From Deroplatys truncata (lineage: Eukaryota; Arthropoda; Insecta; Mantodea; Mantidae), in assembly GCA_030765065.1 (NCBI GenBank), contig CM060990.1:214373290-214437289 (forward strand): DNA of 64,000 nt, given 5' to 3'. A program made the position numbers and the translations under genes. The stretch's first letter is position 1, and each line of letters starts with the position of its first letter. The notes beneath the pieces are model-generated. The model was given only the letters and a program-made list of their open reading frames with translations, was not told the origin of the DNA and did not search any database. Below are positions 57,263-64,000 of this stretch, in pieces.

Positions 57263-58082
57263 GTTGTCTTTAAACAAAAACATTCCACGGTATGCCCAGA
57301 GCCTGGTGTTTGGATGTGAGAGTACCTATCTGTGTATGGGGGTTGTTATCGGTTATTTTAAGCAATAAGAATTCAGGATTGCCGCTTGATGCAAACCTAA
57401 GCACACGTGTTCAGTCATTTGGTTCCATGACAGTTAATCTACACTCAGTACAACTATATGACACCAATTGGTACCGCAAAGTTAACAAGATTAAACAAAA
57501 TTCTAATTTCATTATATTCATGTATATTTAAAGGTGCTTAGAATTGAATTAGTTTCTATTAGTGCATTAGTCATATTAGCATGTGCAAAAACATGCTCGC
57601 CTTGGTGGACAAATTGATGTAAGGACCTCTCAGGTCCACGTTCTACCTGGAATGATCCATAATATCTTCTTAACATCATCCCTGTACGTTAAAAAAAGAT
57701 AAAAACTTAAAATTAAAGGTGCGCAGAAGACAGATACCGCGTCTGAAAATGTTCAGAACACAGCCTTTGAGCCTCAGCTGCATTTTGGTGCGTTTCCACA
57801 CAAATCGTAACCATATCTGTGTGTTCGTTATTGGTGAAGGTTACCTTCTTGTCTGAATGGCCAGGCTCGAACTGCAAGCGGGAGACCACGCGACGCATAT
57901 CAGTACGAAACTACCACGTGAACACCTGCAGACAGCAGCACTACCTCAGTGACCTTTCGTTTTGTACTTGCAATGCCCGTTTAAACATCAGTGATGAAGC
58001 AACTTCTTTTGCACCTGTGTATGTAGGAAACATAAAACTGCACGGCTATATATATACCTATATATATATACCTATATATATG

Positions 58083-58430
58083 AGTGCTATGCCATGGTGC
58101 GGTAGACTAGAGCGTAATACTCTGATTCCCGGCCACGGAATGCGCACAAGTTCCATCCTACCCTTGGGGAGTGCGGATTTTAGTCCCGGGTAAAGGACTG
58201 GTGCCCACTCAATATCGTGAGGAAAGTGAGGAGCAGCGATAGGGACCGATTCCGGCCACGGAAGCCAACATTCTGGCTGGGGGATGCGTGATGCAGGCCA
58301 CATCATCTCCCTGTATCGGTGGGATAATTGCCCACCTCTCCCGTTGGCACATGGGCGTGAGGCCGATAGTCGCATTGACAAGCCTACACGCCTCATGGTC
58401 ACTAACGCCACGGGAAAGAAGCGCGCGTGC
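58083..58430. repeat. GC-rich interspersed repeat between TA runs
   Basis: A sharply bounded GC-rich block flanked by TATATA-type microsatellites on both sides (58045-58082 and 58434-58450). Overlapping ORFs occur on both strands without recognisable family. The composition recalls the long SINEs at 9.8 and 11.7 kb, but no shared block was confirmed. Confidence 0.45.
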
Positions 58431-59129
58431 GCGTGTATATATATATATAGTGGAATGCAACACAACTAATTTTTGTCGTCTCCAGAATCTCGATTTGACA
58501 TCTGGAAATTGGAACCGACATTTGCTATCAAGTGAGCGTAAGAATTAGTTAATACACTCTTTTGCAACACAAGTAGCTATTACTTTGACAACAAAAGAAA
58601 ATGTTGGTGTGTCTGTCTCTGTGTAAATGAATTAATCTAGAAAGCGTTGATTATTCAGCGTTGTACAAGTTCTTCTAAGCATGAAGCTTTACTGTATAAA
58701 GCATTAAGCGATATTGCTACTGAGATTTAGGCAAGAAAAGAAAGAAAAAGAATAAAACAAAATCGATCATTTTTCTGATAGATACTATAGCAGATTCTTT
58801 TGATACGCCCTTCCTGCACGTCGTAGTTTATAATAGCGCTGAATCAGTGGTGTGACCATTCAATACAAAGTCCATCTATATTTATATTTCAGTATAGAAT
58901 GTCTCCAAAATATATATTTACTTACGCATTTAAAACGTTCCAGACACATTATATAACTACCGAATTCAAGAACACCTGCAATGTATGTAAATCCCCAAAT
59001 AAACAGGTTACATATTTAGGTACAGAGAAGTTAATTAGAGACACATTAATAAAATGTGTTGTATGGGTAAAATAATATTATACTGTGATAAAAGTGTATG
59101 TGATGGCTTTTAAACTCCGTGCTCTTTAA

Positions 59130-60880
59130 AAGTGTCTGAGGTGTTACATTCACATGACCTTCTCTACCTATATTGTTTATTAGTGGGTATACAAACTATT
59201 CTTACGAAAGCTTATTTTTATATATACGAGAATACTTCATTATAATGAGATAAACATTTGCAGAAATAAGCTACATTACACATTTCGTTATAAATACAAA
59301 GGGAATAGCGATAGTCAAACGTTTAAGAAATGCACGCTATGTACTGGCCTTAAAATTCCATGCTCTTAGCGTGCAATCGCGAGAAGCAACTGAATAACGA
59401 AAGGACATGAAAAGGATAAAGTATTAGCAATTCGAACCATTAATAACGGATTTTTCGGAAATGGCCTAAGGCACACAAAAGTTATTGAAAATATTTTGTG
59501 CGTTTTAAAGAGATCTACATTTTTTGTGCTGTGCGTTTTCGTTTATCGCTTACCATTTACATATTATACAAGGTTATACAAAATTCCTTGCGAAAGAAGA
59601 GGACTTCACAGGCTGTTTCCAGAAAATTAGAGATATGCTCTTTATTTGGTATGTAAAAATCATTAATATGTGTATTTTAATCAAAATCATTAGAGCCATT
59701 TTTGAGAAATTCGAAAATTTCGAAAAATGTTCCATATAAATGTAGTTTTGGGTGGAGGATTTTCTTGCAAATCTTCACGTTGCATCTCAGAAAGACACTG
59801 AAGTTCAATACCAAGTTTGGTATTCAACCACGTTTCGTTTTTTAGTTATGCTGTTCACAGACAGACACACACACACACACACACACAAACACACACACGG
59901 ATCTATTTCTAAAATTGCTTTAATTTGGATTCAGGGAGTTTCAAAACATGTATTTTGAGTGGAATGAAATACTTCTCGTACTTACTATAGATATGCAGGA
60001 GAGGAAGTAAAAAATCTTATTTGTTACATTCACATGACTTTCTCTACCCTCCATCGCTTATTAGTGTGTGCACATTTTATTCTTACGAAAGTTTGTTTTC
60101 CTATCTACTTCATTTAAATCGAGACAAAGCTTTCTGGAAATAGCCGCATTGCACATTACATTATAGATACAAAGGGAGTAGTAATAGTCAAAGGTTTTAG
60201 ACATGTCAAAGGCATGGACACTACATGCTGGCCTTAAAATTCCGTACTCTTTTCGTGACATCGCGATAAACAACTGAAAATCGATAGGACCATTAAAGAA
60301 TGACGAAGTAATGAACAATTCGAAAATGTGTGATGCACAAAAAAGGTTCTTGGACATAAATTTTGTATTTTAAGGAGATCTGTATTTTTTATGTAGTACA
60401 TTTTCGTCTATCGCTTAACGTTTACTAGTTATATAGGGTTATATAAATTTCCTTCCGAATGAAGAGGATTTCAGAAGCTATTACTAGAAAATTCAAGATA
60501 TACATTTTATTTGTCATGTAAATATCCTTAATATATGCTATTTTAATCAAAAACGTTAGAGCCATTTTTGAAAAAACAAAGCATTTCCAAAAAATGTTCC
60601 ATGTAAAGAGTAGTTTGGTGTAGACGGATTTTCTTAAAATCCATCTTTGGAAGGTACTGAACTTAAATACCAATTTTGGTATTTATCCGATGTTTGGTTT
60701 TTAAATTATACTGTTCACAGACACATAAATGACCTTTTTCAAAAAATGCTTTTTTTTGGATTGAGGAGCCTCAAAACATATATTTATGGTGAAATTTCGG
60801 TATCGAATTTTTTAATTTCTGGGCGGAGTGCAATACCTTCTCTACTTACTATTTAACGTGGTAGAGAAAGTAAAAAGGTG
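59130..60880 (+). repeat. Two head-to-tail R1 copies
   Basis: Units begin at about 59150 and 60023 (TGTTACATTCACATGAC, TTTCTCTACC), a spacing of about 873 bp. Shared landmarks include CAAAGGGA(G/A)TAG, AACAACTGAA, GGAGATCT, AAATTCCTT, AATCATTAGAGCCATTTTTG and ACCAAGTTTGGTATT, followed by a CA run and the terminal palindrome (60838-60871). This is the clearest view of the R1 unit. Confidence 0.7.
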
Positions 60881-61028
60881 TGGTAAGTGGTGCACCATTA
60901 GAAAACGAGAAAGGGTTTGAAATAGTTGAGTAGGTATTTTCTACTTCTGAGATTTTCCAAAACACTTAACGCGCGTGCATTGCATTTTTCTTCGACTATA
61001 GTACCTATATCATAAATGCAGTACTTAC

Positions 61029-61176
61029 GCGAAAATGAAATTAATTACTAACAACTGTTGAACAGTGGTTCCAGTAGCAATGTCACCAACATAAACATTG
61101 GTGGCGACCTGGCGATCGAGTATCCACATCTGGTTGTTGACCTCAAAAAAGTCAATAACTTGCAGCTCATACTTAG
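61029..61176 (-). CDS. Orphan coding-like exon
   Basis: On the minus strand an acceptor-like ATGATGCAG (61185-61177) and a strong donor GTAAGT (61028) bound 148 bp open in one frame. It contains KYELQVIDFFEVNNQMWILD and RQVATNVYVGDIATGTTVQQ. Amino-acid composition looks like a globular protein, unlike the surrounding DNA. The frame also stays open upstream to about 61200. I recognise no family. It could be an exon of a host gene on the opposite strand or a fragment of a mobile element. Confidence 0.35.
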
Positions 61177-61199
61177 CTGCATCATGAAGTAATTCATAA

Positions 61200-62300
61200 G
61201 CAAATAGATATTAACAAATAAATAGGAAGTAAAGACCCGACATGACTTAAATGATAAAATTCAACTATCAAATATGATTATATTCCAGGTCTGTAATAAA
61301 AAATATACCTATCGAAAATTGGAGGATTTAATTTAGTTCACCCACTATGTGCAGTAAAATAGGCAAAATACGCAAGTTGGTTACGTTTCCAGCACTGAAT
61401 ACAGGAAGTCTAACTTTCCATCATGGCAGTAGGAACAGGAAATGGATTTTAAAAAAAACAACATTTATCGGCAATAAAAGGAATGCTAGAGTTAAATATT
61501 TTTCATTAATGCAGCTCTTTAATATTTTTTGAGGATCTAAAATATGTTAAAATAACTATCACGGTACCATTTGCCCAACTAATATATGTGGAATTAATTA
61601 ACAATGAAGTAACTTCGTGCACCAATAATTATCATTCAGAACCTAAATAACCCCAAAACGTAATCGTCCGAATCATTTAATATTTGATACACATATTTTT
61701 TACACTAATAGTTTCAGTTACTGAAGCGAAAACTTATAGAAGCTGGCACACCACAATGTTTTGGAAAGCCGAATCAGATTTATTACAGAAATATCCATTC
61801 CACTTCCGAATATCCGCGTTTCCAGTCCCGGCCGTGGCACTGAATCTCTCAGATCTCATTCAAACTTTGGCCAACCCCGAAAGACCGATTTAGCATGATA
61901 AATATAGAAACAACAAATTTGCATCCAGAAGAAAATCATAGTGCATCATGTAGTCAAAATTGCATTATGGTTTCTTGTCTTGGTGTTTTGCAGTGCCGCA
62001 CATATCTCTGTAAACAATGAACACATTTTAGGGACTTTTCGTGCCAACGTGTATAAAAACCTACTTATTTCTGTGAATGGGTAGAATTTTTTAAATCCTT
62101 TATAAAGAGTTTTCAGGATTATATGTGTGAGCGTTGCTTAATTGTTTATTGTGTGTAGATGCAGTAGTAAACATAGAAAAAATTGTCCACGTATCGGCTT
62201 TCAATAATGCAAGATTTTTAATTTTATCTATCCATCATATTGCCTTTGAAAGAAAGTTTAAGGCCCTAGAGTTAATCTAAATACACTATTTGAGGCTACC
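61200..62300. other. Unannotated AT-rich DNA
   Basis: No supported feature. Confidence 0.45.
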
Positions 62301-62309
62301 TGAATTAAA

Positions 62310-63460
62310 AATCTTATGCGTTACATTCACTTTACTTTCTCTGTTCTGTATCGTTTATTAGTGTGTATACGGTGGTTTATTTTATTCAGGTAGTTCATTT
62401 TTCTACCTACTTAATTTTAATTGAGATAAACCTCTGCAGAAATGGCTACATTGTACATACCGTTACATGTGTTATAAGGGAATAGCCGTAGTGAAATATT
62501 TAAAAACTGGGCGGTATATACTGGCCTTAAAATTCCATACCCTTTCCATGCAATCACGAGAAACAACTGAATATCGACATGCCTTTAAAAGAATGACAAA
62601 GTACTGAAAATTTTGAACCATTAACAACGGATATTCCGAAAATGGCTGCTGCCACAAAAAAGTTATTTGAAATAAATTGTGTGTTTTAATAGGATCTGCA
62701 TTTTTTGTGTACTACCTACATTGTCGTCTATCCCTTAACGTTTATGTGTTATACAGGATTAGGTATATAAAACTCCCTCCAAATGAAGAGGACTTTACAG
62801 GCTATTTCCAGAAAATTGAAGCTGCAAATTTTATTGTCATGTAAATATATTTAATACATGCTATTTTAATCAAAATCATAGAGCAATGTTTGAAAAAATA
62901 AAAAAAAATTGAAAAATGTTACATGTAAAGGGTAGGTTCGGGTGGGAGGATTTTCTTGAAAATCACCACAAATCTCAATTTTATTTTAAACGTATTGCAC
63001 AAAAAACGTGAATATCTTTAGAACACACAATTTATTTAAAATGACTTGTTTTGTGGCATCAGCCATTTCCGAGATATCCTTTATTAATGATTCGAATTGC
63101 TCAATGCTTAGCCATTCTTTTAAAGTCCCGTCGATTTTCAATTATTTCTCGGAATGTCAAGGAAAGAGTATGAAATTTTCAGGCCAGCGTAGAGCGTCAA
63201 GTTCCAAAACATTGGACCATTGCCATTCCCTTTGTAACGAAATGTGTGATGCAGCTATTTTAAGAAAAGTTTATCTCGATTAACATGAAGTAGATAGAAA
63301 AATAAATTTTCGTAAGAATAATTTATATATCCATCAATACGCGATAGAGGGCAGAGAAAGTCATGTGAATGCCGCAATCAGATTTTTAGGCTAGTGTCTG
63401 TGTGTAAACGTGCGGGTGTTTGTCTATGAGCAACGTAACTTAAAAACGAAATATCATATA
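62310..63460. repeat. R1 inverted pair
   Basis: A plus-oriented copy (62310-62960) meets a minus-oriented copy (about 63000-63460) tail to tail. The second reads GGCATCAGCCATTTCC, AAGTCCCGTCGATTTTCA, AACGAAATGTG and CAGAGAAAGTCATGTGAATG, the reverse complement of R1 start blocks. The inner 3' parts are truncated. Confidence 0.6.
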
Positions 63461-64000
63461 AACATAAAATTGTTTTTGCTGATTAACTAAGGCATTTCCC
63501 CAGGATACTAAATGAAAATGTTCAGGAACTTTGCTTCCGTCAAAAATGGCTCCAACGGGATCGAAATTACATTTGTACCCAAAACAATGCTGTACAAAAA
63601 GCATAGCTCTCGTTAAGATATACCTACTTACCTACAGTCTCCGGTCAAGAAGTTTTTGCGGCATTAACACTTTCCATAATATTCATTTTTAAACGGTCTT
63701 TCCCAATATGTGGAGTATATGTAGGTACATTTTGAAATTTGAAGCTTCCATTCTTTTTATTTCGCATGATCAGCCCAATTGTACGCATCGACTTATTTTC
63801 TTGACTGTTATTTCAGCTGCATATATTACCTCACGGATACATTTTCTTTGCAGATATTTATCTCAATTAGCATAAAATATGTAGGGATTCTATGGAATGT
63901 ATTTGAAATGCTAATAAGTAAAATAAGTTGTATTACTGTTGCACGCTGAATATTTAAAGTTAAACGTATAGTAGATACTATTTCTTTGTTATCTTTCTGG
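63460..64000. other. Diverged R1-like tail and unannotated DNA
   Basis: CGTCAAAAATGGCTCCAACG at 63538 is an R1 landmark in antisense. Beyond about 63600 nothing is recognisable. Confidence 0.4.

Larger units (their letters stand above)
53631..58080 (+). other. Start of last bsh intron or 3' region
   Basis: No exon continuing the homeodomain was found. The stretch is AT-rich with a CA microsatellite (54718-54740), (TA)n runs (56262-56290, 56936-56970 followed by (GA)n to about 57000) and a SINE-like head at 57184. Nothing else is supported. Confidence 0.55.

Noticed and set aside
1..64000. CRISPR arrays or bacterial operons
   Set aside because: No regular short direct repeats with unique spacers; introns and eukaryotic transposons show nuclear insect DNA.

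Overview
The window is AT-rich, intron-containing insect nuclear DNA. The main evidence is a brain-specific homeobox (bsh) gene with GT-AG introns and an insect-type TCAGT initiator downstream. The transposon families (Polinton, piggyBac, Tc1/mariner, I-type and other LINEs, tRNA-derived SINEs, Ty3-like LTR elements) fit as well. A large-genome hemimetabolous (polyneopteran) insect is my guess from the repeat load; the sequence does not prove it. By my reading only two host genes can be supported. Most of the rest is transposable elements, their remains and tandem repeats.

Layout. 0.2-5.0 kb: a decayed, minus-strand Polinton/Maverick relic (accessory proteins, adenovirus-type protease, capsid C-terminus) interrupted by a piggyBac transposase pseudogene and a 5'-truncated I-type LINE. 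5.2-9.1 kb: minisatellites and GT-rich DNA. 8.6-15.2 kb: copies of a stem-loop repeat family (called R1 here), two long tRNA-headed SINEs and a foldback element. 15.2-16.2 kb: a frameshifted Tc1 transposase. 16.4-17.9 kb: a broken copy of a multicopy arthropod repeat protein. 18.3-18.9 kb: a compact intronless minus-strand gene candidate behind a textbook heat-shock promoter. 20.1-26.9 kb: LINE and transposase relics, a 1.42-kb mariner-like element with long inverted repeats, and an R1 array. 29.4-33.6 kb: a decayed minus-strand LINE. 36.9-45.5 kb: a complete 8.6-kb Ty3/gypsy-type element with 1,141-bp LTRs that look identical, a GAAC target duplication and a tRNA-Lys primer site. 45.8-49.3 kb: a diverged tandem duplication carrying a solo LTR. 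50.26-51.2 kb: a foldback element filled with a satellite-like repeat. 52.1-53.6 kb: three exons of bsh. 53.6-64 kb: the start of its last intron or its 3' side, with SINEs, microsatellites and more R1 copies.

Functional reading. bsh encodes a neural homeodomain transcription factor with an N-terminal eh1-type (Groucho-binding) motif. Its homeodomain is cut at codon 44/45, and the rest lies beyond the window or was not recognised. The 18.5-kb locus combines HSE clusters, a TATA box at -30 and a TCAGT initiator with an unrecognised 69-residue ORF. I consider it the most interesting candidate for something undescribed. The LTR element looks recently inserted, with gag, pro-RT-RNaseH and integrase in successive -1 frames.
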